A stretch of DNA of 64,000 bases from Myxocyprinus asiaticus (GCF_019703515.2 NC_059363.1:2826817-2890816), one strand, 5' to 3'. Positions 39,706 to 53,124 are shown, counted from the first letter of the stretch. Translations and numbers: made by a program. Notes: a model not told the origin generated them from the letters alone.

Positions 39706-41047
39706 GGAAACACCAAATCGTTGAACTTTGTTGGTAACAGTGTAACTTACGACCATAGTTGGTCAATGATACTTTTGGAAAATGCATCCCTGTATAACTT
39801 TTTTTTGTGTTGCAGAGAAGAAAGTCATACAGGTTTGGAATGAAATGAGAACCATATATTTCATCCAATGAATCATAAATCAATGTTTTTTTGTTGCATG
39901 ATGTTGCTCCATACCAGTGAGGATTCGTTAATGCTGGTGTTTGTTTCCATTGGGAGAATGTTGCAGTACGTAGAGTGGACCCACTAAGGACCTGTTAACT
40001 TCCCAAGAAAATATCTCTCTTATATAATACCAACAAATGTCTCTCTTTGGGTTTTCGGTGGTTATAAATCATGGTTTTCTATTAAATGACATTAAATGAT
40101 ATCTGTATGGCGATATAACGGTTAGCCATATGTCAGTCTTTTTCTTCTAGGCCAAGATGAAAGGTGATAAGTGGTACATGTGATTTGATATGAACAGATA
40201 TCCGGTCTGCTCCAAGTCTCTCCACTAAACCCAGGAGACTGTCTATTCTATATTTATTAGGACAAAAGGAAATAAAACAGAGAAAACAGGCTAGTACCAA
40301 CACGTGTATTGTTAATAACTTTCAAATCATTTCAAATGTGATAACGGAAATGTGATATATGAATGGTTTATTGGTTATTTCGTTTTGAAGGCCACTATCA
40401 TATGCTGTGGGGTTTCGCATGCCACCGGATGAGAAGACACAAAGTTAAAAGTTTCCAGACTAGCTAAAAAGGACATTTATTGTCAAAATGTTATACAAGT
40501 AATATAAAAATATATTATAAGTTTTAATGAGCTAGCTAGCTCAATCTACCTCCCTGATGAAAAAGGTTTGTAGAAAAATAATGTACTATACTAGTTAAAC
40601 CATCACCATAAAATCATGAAGATACACCAAACATACACTTACAACCTCACCATAGCTAACTTTGCCAGCTATGTACATAGAAACAAATAAGTTACCTTGG
40701 CATTGGCACTTACTAAAGCTGTTTCACCAGCAGAAATCTGGGCTGAGAATGGTTTGTAATCGTGCCGTGCTGAACCATGCTTTAGTGGAAATGCTGCTGT
40801 AACCGTTCATCATCGTGCTCAGTACCATTTGGCCCGATGATGGAAAAGTGGCTATTGTCACTTTTCATGTTGGCTTATGATTGGTGGGATTTTAACATGC
40901 TCCTCAAGAACTTTCAATGAGATCTCCATTTAAACTCAACCTCAAATGAACACGGATCACTTTTTCCACCTTGAATAAGCTTTCAGCATATAAATCTAAT
41001 TATTAAATTCTCCCATAGAATCAAAGTGCACAAATAAGAACAGTTAA

Positions 41048-41050
<3 letters not shown>
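39706..41050. other. intergenic, nothing firmly recognised
   Basis: AT-rich. A fragment at 39815-39850 (AAGAAAGTCATACAGGTTTG) resembles the TTAA MITE family. A short AGCTAGCTAGCT tract lies at 40531-40542. No gene. Confidence 0.45.

Positions 41051-41120
<70 letters not shown>
41051..41120. repeat. (GT)n microsatellite
   Basis: About 35 uninterrupted GT dinucleotides. Confidence 0.97.
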
Positions 41121-41126
<6 letters not shown>

Positions 41127-41689
41127 GCCCAGGGTTAGTTTAACTCCACTGAAACAGCATGACTATTGAGTTTGGTTCACAAAGCCTGCGGTCAATGTGT
41201 GACCTATGTCCTGGTGCCCTTTCACCTCACTGCCAACTCTGTGAGCTGCAGGACTTGTGGGACAGACTGACTCTATCTCTCTCTCTCTCAGATTTAATCT
41301 CACTCGCCCAGTGAAGTCCCAGCGTTGCCCCTGGGTGGTGAGACACCTGAGCATCACCCTGTCATTCATTGGCTGTCACTCTCTCACGCGCAAGACACCA
41401 CCTGAGGTATGACAGCAAAACACCTGCCCACCTGCAGTAAAAACCAGCAAGAGCCAGATTCAGACGTAGATGTGAGATGAGATGCAATGCTTTCATTCAT
41501 TCTATACAAACTCCAAAAATCTGTGTGTGTGCTATGTATATTTATGCTCATTTAAGTATCGTGCCATTCCTATTGTGCACCTGTAAGGTCTCACTTAAGT
41601 CAGGGCATAAAGTTCAAACTAAGGGCTAAGTAACTACTAGTTAGTTTGTAGCAAAGTCAGTGCTTAATTTGGTTGCACCACCCAAAAAT
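41121..41689. other. intergenic, nothing recognised
   Basis: Contains a short (CT)n at 41275-41291. No gene or repeat ends. Confidence 0.45.
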
Positions 41690-41860
41690 GAAAATTCTCT
41701 CATCATTTACTCACCCTTATGCCATCTCAGATGTGTATGACTTTCTTTTATCTGCTGAACTCAAATGATGATTTTTTTAGTAGAATTTCTCAGCTGTTTG
41801 GGTCCATACAATGCAAGTGAATGGGTGCCAAAATTTTGAAGCTCAAAAAATCCTAACTGT
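41690..41860. repeat. TTAA-family MITE fragment
   Basis: CAAAAATGAAAATTCTCTCA, TCATTTACTCACCC, GATGTGTATGACTTTCTTT and ATACAATGCAAGTGAATGGG match the left arm of 18326-19004 in the same order. Confidence 0.85.
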
Positions 41861-42728
41861 CAGCGGTATATTTCCATTTAAATACAATGCATAAAAAATA
41901 AGTAAATATATTAAATAATTATTTAAATACGTAAATAATAACATTCAAGAGCTGTCTCTAAAATGAATAAGGGTTAATATATTAATACTAATACTACAGA
42001 CAAGGAAATCTGACATATATTCATTGTAGTGTCCTATATGTATGTGTTAAGACTTGGCATGCTAGTGACACAGGATGACGCACACAGGAAAGTGCACCGT
42101 TTAGATTGGTTTCATGCTTAAGGGCCAACAAAAAGACTTACACACATTCTCTCTCCTAAATGGAAATGAGTGTAAATGTCAACATAAAAGGTTTAAAGGA
42201 TTTAAAAGATCCTGAGCTTATTTATGTCATTCAATCAGTGTATTTTCTTTATGCCAAACATTACTCCTGGTCAGAGGCTTCCGTAAATATTTAGTTTATA
42301 GCATACATAGGGTTACGTTTCACTTACGTTTAATGGTGCAACGCTCCAATGTTTATTAATGCGTAAATTGTAATTTAGTGTCCATTTACACTTTAAGTAG
42401 TCTAAGGTGGAACTTATGCATGGCTGGTGCAACCGGCTACAGATGAGGAGTGCTATTTGTCAAGCGCATGGAGTTGCTGCCTATGTAGAGCATTCCAGAT
42501 CATTCATTTATGAGGTTTGATGTCAGTAAAGGGGCCCCTGGGGGAACACTGAAGCTGATGCTTTATTTCATAGAGCTCAATGTATTCGGCAATGCTGATG
42601 CAAGTGAAAAAGGCTCATTTACTCTACATGTGTTGTGGAAAAGTGAGACGAACTGCATCCGTATGGCCCCTTCACATCAAAAGCGGCACTTACTGTACCG
42701 GAGTAAAATTGACGTGTGCAAACGGTGA
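41861..42728. other. intergenic, nothing recognised
   Basis: AT-rich. The 72-codon frames at 42510-42798 overlap each other in two phases and have no family resemblance. Confidence 0.45.
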
Positions 42729-42736
42729 GTATTTGC

Positions 42737-43498
42737 TAGGGTTGTGCACGATTACCATTTTTATCATCCGGTTAAGTGCGAGGTTTCATGAACTTTAATC
42801 AGAGTCGGGATGCAGGAATAAAGAATGCTTATTATAATGGAATTTCCTTAAACTTCACAATACATACATCTTCATACATGCATCTTCAAATGAAAAAATC
42901 TTGCATTAAAGTCAAACAAAATAACTGCCTGTATATGCACAGGCAGGTTCACACCTCCATGAGGCAGCAAACGCAACTATTATCATGCGTGGATTTACAG
43001 TACAGTGGTTAAAATGAAAATTACTTTGAACTTGTCTAATTATTGCACTAAATATGCGCACCAGACCAAAAGGGGAAAAATACTGTCTTACCATTAATAA
43101 AGCGTTGAAACGTTGCTCAGTGAATAACAAACTGGAATCATGTTTAATGGTGTAACAGTCACATAAAGTACTCTTCTTCAAAACGCAGCACAATGAATAA
43201 AACACAATGCAGCTTCAAATTAAAAGACTTTCTAACTTTTACTTGGTGTCTAAAAATGTCGCGATCCTGCGCGAGTGCTGAAAGCAAAAAGTGAGATTCA
43301 ACCAGCGAAACAGTCAAAGACGTCCGTCCAACACATGTCAGTAGGCCTATAACTAATCTATAATAGAAAAACAGTGCAGATGCACACATAAGCATGTTTG
43401 AACTGCCCCTAACTCTCTTTATACTTGAAAAACGTAGAATAACTGAATAGTAATTATCAAACGGTTAACCGAATGTCGACTATACATGCACGTCACTA
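42737..43498. mobile_element. hAT-type non-autonomous element, 762 bp, with 8-bp target duplication
   Basis: Flanked by GTATTTGC on both sides (42729-42736 and 43499-43506), a perfect 8-bp duplication. The ends are inverted: TAGGGTTGTGCA on the left, and TGCACGTCACTA on the right, whose complement TAGTGACGTGCA matches at 9 of 12 positions. No transposase frame is present. Confidence 0.85.
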
Positions 43499-43727
43499 GT
43501 ATTTGCATCACTTTTGATCTTAAGGGACTACGGTGGAGGAAAACACGTTTTCAGTTGAGGGAGAAGTGTAAATGTATCAAACTCAGTGCATTTTCAGCTG
43601 AAAAATATCAGTGTGGACATGGTCTTAGAAGGCTGCTGCCAATGAGTGCAGCGAGGCCTTTTACATGTACAGATTTTTATTAAATTACATTCAGTCTGAT
43701 TACAGATTCTGAATGTAAACTGTTTAT

Positions 43728-44217
43728 CAGTGTTGAGAGTAATGCATTACTTAGTAATTAATTACTGTAATTGTTTTCAATTAAAAAGTAAAGTAAGGGA
43801 TTACTCTTAATTTTTCAGTAATTTAATTACAGTTACTTCTGATGTAATTGCGTTAAATACTCTATAGACTATAGAACAATTCTATATAAAACAACAGTGA
43901 ATTTAAAATAGAAATTTAACATCTAATGTTAAAATGTGTGTTTTCTAATTTAACGCCGTCCCCTTAAATTCTTTGGCCAGTTCATGAATAATTTATTAGA
44001 TTTTATATGATTTATTTGAAAGAATTAAAAGAGCAGTTTCATGTCTATCCTTGTATTTTTCATCTGGTCGAGGTTGATCAGGGTTTTAGAAAGTAATTTG
44101 TAATATGTAATGCAGTTACTTTTCAGACAGAGTAATTAGTACAGTAATCTAATTACACTGTAGAGGATGTAATCAGTAGTTATTAATTACTTTTTTCGAG
44201 TAACTTATCCAACACTG
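43728..44217. mobile_element. hAT-type MITE, 490 bp, with 8-bp target duplication
   Basis: Flanked by CTGTTTAT on both sides (43720-43727 and 44218-44225). The left end CAGTGTTGAGAGTAATGC and right end AACTTATCCAACACTG share the inverted terminus CAGTGTTG/CAACACTG. The interior is made of TAATTACT/AGTAATTA motifs typical of fish hAT MITEs. Non-coding. Confidence 0.93.
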
Positions 44218-44302
44218 CTGTTTATATACCCTAACCCCTGATATCTGAAGAAAATATCTGTTTTCATTTGTACTATGTATTCGAAACAATTTTGGTGCAT
44301 TC

Positions 44303-44525
44303 TAAGGGGCCATTCACACCGCAAACGTTTTTGCGTCCGTCCGCGCAGCTTTTCAATTGTTTTTCAGTATATACATGCGCTTGACTGAGATCTTTGATCA
44401 TTGCGTCTTGCTATTTTTTCTTTAGCATCTTGTGCAGGATTGCTATGTTTTTAGATGCCGTGCCAAGTCAAAAAGAACTTAAACGGTGAAAAACGCATCT
44501 CGAGACACCTGCGTACTGTTAAATG
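44303..44525. repeat. dispersed repeat (GGGGCCATTCACACCGCAAA family)
   Basis: GGGGCCATTCACACCGCAAA and CGTTTTTGCGTCCGTCCGCG open the repeat; ACGCATCTCGAGACACCTGC and GCGCTGCGCTGCTTCTAG close the recognisable part. CpG-rich relative to its surroundings. No target duplication identified. Confidence 0.5.
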
Positions 44526-46439
44526 CGCTGCGCTGCTTCTAGATTTTTTCAGCACAAGGCCGTGTTTGTTTGGAAGTATAGTATAAATGTTTGCACAGCA
44601 ATGACAGAATGACTGCAGTACTGATATCAACAATTCATCACCATCTAACTGCTTATCTCTCAGATATGATTTAGCATGTGTCGTACAGCTGTGCTTACAG
44701 AAGTGTTTCCAGGATTCTTCTGGAAACGGTTTGCCGTGACCACAGATGGTGACAGCTTTCCCGCCAATTCCTCTGAGGATCATTTGCATTGATGTATGCA
44801 GACCGCCATTCCCTTTCCAAGTGCCATTTTGTTTGTCCGTGTCGGCGCCTTGAATTTTAAGCGTGGTAAGTAACTCGCTCTCATCAACGGACCTGTTTAT
44901 TGGCTTCAGAATTATTCATAAAGTGCCACCAGTCATGAATTACATCCCTTGGCTCCAAGTCGTTTGGGTCAATTTGAAGGATCCGTGTCACATTATGTAA
45001 TCCAGAAATGTTAAAATGCCGTCACTTTTTGTCTCCCTTTAGACTTGAGGAAAAGGCCAAGATTTTAGAGGCAAATGACAAAAGGACAGAAAAACATGGA
45101 GCCACAAGCTGTTTTTGAGGAAAAGAATCAATTAATATTGATGTGAGGGTTATTCAAAAGTCTCTTGCGAAGGGGAAATCTATATTTATAGTCACACTTT
45201 TAAAAATAAAGGGTCTTTTTTGCACCAGAGGTTCAGGAAATAAACCTATTTTTGGGATCCATTTAGATTAGTTAAAAAAATGAATAAATAAATAAACCTG
45301 CCTTACAAAATTATGTATACATTTATAGATTTACAAGTTTCCTTGTTGGCAAAGTCATCATAAGATTTCTGAAATGAGTGGAGTGCCAGGGTGTTCAGTA
45401 TATCCTGAGGCATTACTACTCTCTAGTAGTTTTAGAAAGTCTTCACTTGCATGTTCAGACAGAGAGACATGCAAGAAAACTGAACAACTGCCTGAGCATT
45501 TGTGAACACAACCGCACTCCAGCACATCTTATCTGGACTGAACGTGCCATTGATTGGAGCACTTTCCCACCATAGCAGTGCTCAATATGAAAGACCCCAT
45601 GTTGATGCAGAAACCAACATCCCCTCAATCGTGTAGACGCACACAATGAAGGCCAAGATGTCATGCAATAACAATAACAGCAGTCTATTTCTTCCCCAGC
45701 TAACAAGCCCCCATGCACTGTCTTCTGTCTGGTTTCGTAGCTAGTTTTCTCTCAGATTTTCCCCATGGACAAATCTTCCTCTTTGGCGCCTGGTATCTTC
45801 TGAAGGCATCAGTGTTGCAGTTCTTTCTCATTTTGTCAGATCTTGTTGAGGTTCAAAACAGGAAATTTGTTTTGCAAATGGCAGTCGTATTGAAAGGGAA
45901 AACACGGCGAGCTTTTTGTTACTGCGTGAGTCGAATATCAACACGACAACTTAAGAAAAGTGAGATCTCCATTTACAGAATGATGTTAGAATGCCATGTC
46001 ATGAAGGAATTAGGTTTGTGAAAACTGGTCTCTATGAAGGTGCATTGCAGATGGATGTTGAATGGACAAGAGGCTGTAAACAGGTAATTTTGGGTTCCGC
46101 CCAGACGCCGTGCTTCTCTGGAAGTCTATGGGAGCTTCATTAGTGCTTTTTGCATTGGATCTGCATCTGATTGACTATTGGACATTGAGCTTTCAATCAA
46201 TGTGTTTTTGTCCCACCTAGAAGCCCAGCTTTTATATATGATGACTAGTCAAGCTCTCAGATGTGCCTGATATAACAGCCAATAATCAAAAAGGCGATGT
46301 TCATGATTCACAGTGTTGAGCGCAGATTGTTTGGCAGCTCTGAGATAAACACGCATTTACGGGCTATCTGACAAAACACACTTATTTTAGTTGGACATTT
46401 CACTGTTTGAGTAATAAACAGTGCAGATACCAAAAACAA
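44526..46439. other. intergenic, with a candidate conserved segment at 44,870-45,020
   Basis: 44870-45020 (CAGAATTATTCATAAAGTGC, CCACCAGTCATGAATTACAT) is unique-looking. Frames at 44451-44789 and 45455-46021 show no family features. Nothing else recognised. Confidence 0.4.
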
Positions 46440-46474
46440 TAGTCCGTGCTTCCCCACTTTTGAAAAATACAACA

Positions 46475-46700
46475 TACGCGTGCGCATGACGTCATCGTAT
46501 TCACAAATTCGTGTTTATGTATGTTTACACGGAGACGATAACGGCATCGTTTTCAAAAACTTGCACTTTGAAACCCATTTTCAAAAGTTTGCGTTTTCAG
46601 GCCCCAATACGCCATTATCGTGTAAACGAACAGCCAAAGCGCATAAAAAGTTTTCTGTTTTTAGTTGAAAACGTTGTCGTGTAAACGGCCCCTGAAACTC
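46475..46700. repeat. dispersed repeat (ACGGAGACGATAACGGCATC family)
   Basis: Contains ACACGGAGACGATAACGGCA, TTTGCGTTTTCAGGCCCC, CATTATCGTGTAAACG and, at the end, TTGTCGTGTAAACGGCCCC. These terminal motifs recur within it, suggesting an internally repetitive or inverted element. Confidence 0.5.
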
Positions 46701-48149
46701 TGATGCAACAATGCTGAAAATGCAATGCATACTTGTCTTGCTCTTTGAATTGTGCTTTGACACATTTCGGTATGCAATGATCCTTATGATGATTTGAACT
46801 TGGGTAGGTAAAAACATCTGCTTTTTTGTATTTGCCTATAGTTTATTTTGGGGTCTTCAAAATTCGGCTCTTCCGATGATGCTAACTCTCTTCTGAGTAA
46901 CAAGAACCACTAGATTATTTTTATTATTATTATTTTATAATTTTTTTGCTTTTCAATCACTGAAAAGAGTTTTAGATGAGCTTCAGAATTCAAAAGTGCC
47001 AATTGGGACTTCTAAAACTATTAATTAAAAAAAGATTGTGTTTTAAGATTCTAAGATTGTTGAAAGGCTCTTGAGGGAGACATTTGTCAAACAGCTCTGA
47101 TAACTGAACAATCCTCTTTTCATTTTATTGGGAATCAGCGACTTAGTAAATCTTTTGGCCGGCTTTCCAGAGAGAGTTTAGAAGAAAGAGTGAAGAGTTT
47201 CACACTTCCAAAAGTGGTTAAAAAGAGAGTGTGAGTGAAAAGCAAAAGATTAAAAGACTGGAGAGTGTTGAGGGAGATATCGGTGATTGGTACTGTGTAA
47301 GGACTGGTGTTACTAGGAGAGAGGAAATAGAAAAGTGAAAAGTTTAAATGGAATTATCTTTCTGACGGCTTAGTGTGTGGACGGATACAGTTATGGAAGA
47401 AAAGGAGAGGGAGCAGGTGGGTGGATTAAAGGGTCGCAACACCCCCCTGTTTCAGCACAGCTGAACTCACCACATTTTTAAAAGATGCACTGAAAATGGG
47501 CATGGTCAGCAGTTGAGTGACAAACTGTCTGATCCAGTCACTCAGTTTATTTCAATAATGCAGTTAACAGCACCAAAGATTCTCACAATTGCTCGTAACA
47601 GAATGCACAAAATGCATTGGTTAACACACTCACATTAAGGATGGATGGATGGATGGATCGATAGCGTTTGTCAATGTAAACTGCATCTCAAACGAGTCCC
47701 AGTCAGAGACAGTCCACCTCACCACATATCTCGAAACACTCACATTAATACATGCGTTCTGCGCAAACATTTAAAAGGTGCTCTCTTTGACTGAAAGCCT
47801 GTCCTGTCCCTCTGTCAGCAGAACAGGGGGGACTTGCGTCACTGTACTATCAACCCACTATCAACACTCTCAACTGAGGCGCTTGAGAGTTTGAAGTGCT
47901 GGTCACGTGCATGGCAACGGCACACTGACAAACCTTCAGTGCTTTGCCATGCCTTCTCATGAATAATATCGAGAAAACCCATGAGGTAGATGCGCTGAAA
48001 TTCAATGGAAAGCTAAACCATGTACGTCACAACTTGTGACATTGACTCGATGTTCATTTCAAACCAGGAAGAAGAAAATAGCCAGAAAAATCCCTAAATT
48101 GAACCCTTTTCCTCTTGAAATTAAAAATAACGAATGTTGACATTCTCTT
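46701..48149. other. intergenic, nothing recognised
   Basis: A purine-rich stretch at 47155-47430 and a short GGATGGAT tract at 47640-47657. No gene. Confidence 0.45.
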
Positions 48150-48305
48150 CACTTGTGTGCAAGTGAAGTGGGGGGGGGTTGCAGCATGAAGCATCTACAT
48201 GTTTCCATTGATCGTGGTATAAATATGGGGGGGGGGGTGGTGTTGTACTTGCTTGTTTTGATTATTTACCTCACCCCCATCCCCCCTGGGAACTACGCCT
48301 CTGTA
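48150..48305. repeat. G-run-containing dispersed repeat, copy 1
   Basis: Two G-runs of 9-10 (48171-48179 and 48228-48237) bracket GCATCTACATGTTTCCATTG and ATCGTGGTATAAATA. The same sequence occurs in the other orientation at 58930-59070. Confidence 0.7.
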
Positions 48306-50950
48306 TATACCTGTTAACATCTCAAAAAATGTGTTGTAGTGTTTCATGACCCTTTAATGGAAATAGAAACTGAAGGGAAAAAAATTAAGATGGCAAAACC
48401 TGAAGCTAATGTAATTAGCCATATTGGATTCCACGGACAGTAAACAAAAACAACTGATGTGTGTTTTAGATCAGTCTCAAAAAGCAACGTTTTTGACTAC
48501 CGACATAAAATCTGGTCCATTTTGCAGCTAATACTGGCCAAGAACCACACAGTTCAACAGCGAGAGAGTTAGTTTTGTTTTTACGTGCCATTAGAGGCGA
48601 ACGGACGCCACTTAGTGACAACAACGTATTTGAATCATTGCATACTTTATACTGTTTCTTATACAGAAACTTTTTTAAATAGTAGCAAGTATACCGTATA
48701 TAATTTGCATTATGCAGTATAATAATATTTCAGTACTTTTTTTGCATGGAATTTCTGTGCAGTACAGAACACACTGCGAGGAATACTGTATCCTACAATG
48801 CAATGCCCTAAACTTGATCTTCCATTTCTGGTGTGACAAATGAACCTGAAGCAATATTCAAATTGTTTTAACATCTTGTTCTTGACTTATTATTTGATCA
48901 GACTGCCAACTGTTTATACGTTTTACACAAAACTGTGCAAAACAACCATGTTTATTTCTGAAATGACGACTGTGCCACCGTTAAATTAAACATGCGGCAT
49001 AGTGAGGTCTTTTCACAACAGTGTAGCATGCTACTGTTTAAAATTCTTATCACTGCATACTGATAACTTGCATACTATTTCTTTTATTTTTTATAGTGCA
49101 CAGTGTATAGTATAGGACATTATATGAAGTCAGCAGAATGCTAGTTTTTCATCCAGTTCCCATTTTACCAGCTCATGTGCACACATGCAATTGCTGCAAT
49201 TCTGGCTTTAAAAGCAGAAATTCCTTCAATTTTTATTTAATAATTTCTATTGCAATGACTCAAATATTAACAATGGCAAACTGAGGATTGTTGGCAGAAC
49301 CCATGGCTAACTCTAAAGATGATTGTTTGTGTTTGCATTCAGGCATGGACAGCTCAATGCAACGATAGACAAATGAATGTCCTTCAGCCGATAATAACAG
49401 ACATCAGGACAGCAGGTCCTCTTCAACAGAAACACGTAAACAGTCACGCACATAAGAGAATAAGATGCACTGTTCTTCTGTCTGAATGGATATTGATGTT
49501 GTGTAGGTGCTGAGGTAATGACTTACTCTTTTGATGGCCATCATGGGAACATAATGTATAATAATACTGGCTGTTCAAGACATATACTGCCCCCCGAAAG
49601 CTTAAGAAAGAAATACAAAATTATATTTTTAATTAAAAAAGCAAATCCTGTTTTCAAGGCTGTTATGATTTTTTTTTTGCATTGTGACATTATTTTCATG
49701 ACATTTAAGCAAATTATCTTATTGTATGCAAAAATAATACAATTCTCACTACAGTAATGTGAGGAAAAAAATAAGATATAGTATTTAAATTGTGATTATG
49801 GTAACATTTGGTTTACTGCCTTTAAGTAGTGCTGATTTTATAATACAGTAATGAGAATCTAATGACAGTCATATAAAACTACAATATCTGGACGCATTAC
49901 AGTATTTAGAATTTAAAACATATTATAATCCTAACTGGGTAAATCTCTCAAAACCTGTTAAGAACTGAAAGTATATGTTACATTGAGAAAATGACGCCTA
50001 GTTTTAGGACCATTAAGACTATTTGCATTTTACATTTTATATCATGAAAATTAGACGCGTTCCCTCTAATTCTCATTATCGTAATGCAAATAAAATAAAT
50101 AAATAAAAATACAAAATAAAACTAATTATAATAAAAATCAAATTCAATACTGTAATGTGAAATAAAAAAGACATTATTTAAATTAGGATTTTTTACATCA
50201 TGCTAATTTTGTAATGCATGTTTCTTTATGCTGATATACATTTTTAAAAACATTTAAGTCATATTTTTATTGTAATACAGTAATTAGAATACAGAAATTG
50301 AGAATAATGCAATCTCCAAGATAATAATAATAATCAAAAATACATTATTGACGTTTGGGTTGAAGTTTGCTTAGTTGTCATAAAAATAAAAAAAACAATG
50401 TAATATTGTCATTACCAAACAAATCATTAACAGGTTTATTTTTAACATAAAATAACATATCGGTGATGCAGTTACTTTGGCTTGTTCAGTCTCGGTCGCC
50501 GTCTCCTAAGAGCCACTGCATATCAAATCAATATGGTTCAATCTGTCTGATCATTCTCCCTCTTGAACCAGGTTCATACATCCAGGTTTATAACACGGAC
50601 GAAGTTTGTAGGCGACAGAATCAATGCTCAGTGTCTGACATGATGTCATGGTTCAATAGTTCACAAAGAGCAATGTGTATCATATATCTGTAGCGTGTAA
50701 ATCACTGCATCCAATACACGAGTGTAATGTTTTATCAATACTATAATTATTGCCTCACCTCAAATTAACTTCATAAACCGACGTCTTTCAGTACGTATTT
50801 TGCAACATTATACAACAGTAAAACAATCCAAATCCAGTCTGTCCTTCAATTTAAGTTTAAGCGATATTTTTTTTTTCACTTGTTTAATTGTCAACCAGTA
50901 ATCATCAGTCTATAACCAATAACCTTAACCTCCATAGATAAGGTTAAGGT
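48306..50950. other. intergenic, AT-rich; probable decayed repeats
   Basis: 48640-49140 contains repeated GCATACT/AGTATGC and TATAGTGCACAGTGTATAGT motifs of a dispersed repeat. 49740-50340 has two related AT-rich blocks containing GTAATGTGA and TTTAAATT(A/G)GGAT. 50937-50957 reads GATAAGGTTAAGGTTAAGGT, a short telomere-like run. No gene. Confidence 0.4.
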
Positions 50951-50966
50951 TAAGGTTAGCAAGCAC

Positions 50967-52435
50967 CAGCGTTGGGGAAGCTACTTTGAAACTGCAGTTT
51001 GACAAGCTACTCATAATTAAAAGTAATTAAGCTACACTACAAGTATCAAAAAGTAGCTAGCTACATTAAAGCTACTTCATAAGGCAATATTTGTTATAAT
51101 GTTACTATCAAACCAATAATATTAATAACACAATTCACGCTAATAACATTTATTAATTAATAAATGTATTAATTAAATACATTTAATGTATTTAATTAAA
51201 TATATTAAATGTATTTAATACATTTAATAAATAGTAACCTTAATACAGTTAATAATGGCCATAAAATAATATACAACAACATAAAATAAAAATAAAAAAA
51301 TATTTTTTTTGACTACTCTTCACACTTTTCAGTCATCCTGCTGGGCCAGGTGTAGCCTACTTCCCTAAAGATCACATTTTTATGACAAATTCTCCTTGGG
51401 CTGATGTTTTGTGCTTGTCACATAATATTTAGTGTGGATAATATGTGAATAAAGACTCAGGGCTTGTTTCTCCCCTCAGCTGGGTTCATGTTCACTGTAT
51501 TTTTAGACTTTTTTGCCATTGTCACGCAAGCGCCAGCTTTACAGGTCACATACAGTGGTTGTGCTACAAAGATTTGTTCGCTTTGTTCAAGTCCAAATAA
51601 AGAGGACGTTTGGTCACCCTAGATTGTTGCATAATAACACATGCCATAATAAATGATTTCTTTTACCAATAATTTTATTTTACATGAAAATAATAGTTAA
51701 TTAAATGCTGAGAAATGGATAAATCAAATAGTTAGGCATGATATGAATTATTATAATAATTAATATATATATATATATATTAATATATATTATAATAATA
51801 ATTCTCTCGTCACTCCCAATAAGGCACAGATGATGAGAAGTGAAATAGATATATTCAGAACAAACAAAATCCCTCAAAAGGCAATAATAACTTTTTTGAA
51901 TTATTTCATTTAAAATAGTAAAGGTAAATATGCTGTTGTGTGATCTATTAAGAAAAAAGTGTCTGAAACATTATTTGTTTCATAGAACAGAATGGTGTTC
52001 TTTTATCATTTTCAAATTGACCTGTCCCTGTACATCTTGTAAAAGTAAACAAACTGTGGTCGGTCCCTTTACATAACCATCAGACAACCTCTTATTATCC
52101 AAGTGAGCCATAATAAGCTGCCAGTAGATGTCGGTAATATACTATTTTAGTTTGGGATCTGTCCTTACAAAAGAAGAAGAGGAAAGACACTGCCTGATTT
52201 TGAGCAGCAGCCAGAATACGCTATAAGTTTGTCAGACGTTTTGCCAGCAGAAGTTTGGCTTCTACGCAATAAAGACGGCTATTAGTTATAATCTGACCTA
52301 CATAATGTAGCGTTTAGTCACGCTACACTGCTACTTGCTGGAAAAAGTAGTTTGCTACTGGAAAAGCAACACTGTTTTAAAAGCAGCTGAGCTACTGTCA
52401 AGCTACTACATTTAGTTAGCTACTCCCCAGCACTG
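50967..52435. mobile_element. hAT-type non-autonomous element, 1.47 kb, with 8-bp target duplication
   Basis: Flanked by GCAAGCAC on both sides (50959-50966 and 52436-52443). The left end CAGCGTTGGGGAAGCTACTT and right end TAGTTAGCTACTCCCCAGCACTG-type terminus (last 12 bases TCCCCAGCACTG) are inverted. Subterminal AAGTAGCT/AGCTACTT motifs fill both arms. The 1.2-kb interior is AT-rich with an (AT)n patch near 51765 and no transposase. Confidence 0.92.
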
Positions 52436-52443
52436 GCAAGCAC

Positions 52444-52670
52444 CACTTATTGGGTTTTTACTGTCTGTGACACTTGTAACTAGACATTACAGTAATACAA
52501 AGTGCAGACAGAAAGTCACGTAGATAGTCAAATAAACTGTCAGATAGAGAGAGAGAGAAATAGAGAGAGTTCATGCCATTGAACAGACTGTAAGTCTATC
52601 CCTCACAGCCTTGTTGTCATTCCTATTCATAATTCAAAGATGGCACTAGTGTGAATAAGGTCTATACTTA
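52444..52670. other. intergenic, short GA-rich tract
   Basis: AGATAGAGAGAGAGAG at about 52541-52570, probably the outer edge of the adjacent fold-back. No gene. Confidence 0.45.
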
Positions 52671-53124
52671 CAGTTTTCGCACAGCAGTTGATCAGGAATT
52701 AGAAAAATCCCATATGCTTATATTGACGGAATGTTCAAATGTGCCAATGGAATGCTTGTTAATTCAATCCAACTATTTAAAAATTCAAATGTAAACAAAC
52801 CTTCAAAAAGCCTTTATATCTATCTGTCTGACGGTTTCTTTGACTATCTACATGACGTTCCTTCAAACTATGTATCTAGCTAGCTAGCTGGCATTTTGTC
52901 TAACTATAAAGTCTGTATGACAATCAATCTTCCAACTTTCAGGCAAGACTTTGTCAAGCCAACATTAAAGTTTGTCTCAACAAACTTTTCTTATCTCGTT
53001 TACATTTGAATTTTTGACAGTAGGAGTTTGAATTAACGAGCATTCCATTGGCCCATTTAAACATTCTGTCAGTGCAAGTCTATGAGATTTTTCAGATTTT
53101 TGATCGCCCAATGTGTGAAAACTG
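52671..53124. repeat. fold-back element with ~126-bp arms
   Basis: Left arm 52671-52796 (CAGTTTTCGCACAGCAG to AAATTCAAATGTAAAC) and right arm 52998-53124 (GTTTACATTTGAATTTTT to GTGTGAAAACTG) are inverted copies with roughly 75-80% identity by eye, including CCAATGGAATGCTTGTTAAT against its complement. The 200-bp loop contains AGCTAGCTAGCT (52878-52889). Confidence 0.85.

Noticed and set aside
50937..50957. Interstitial telomere
   Set aside because: Only three TAAGGT-like units, not TTAGGG; too short to mean anything.
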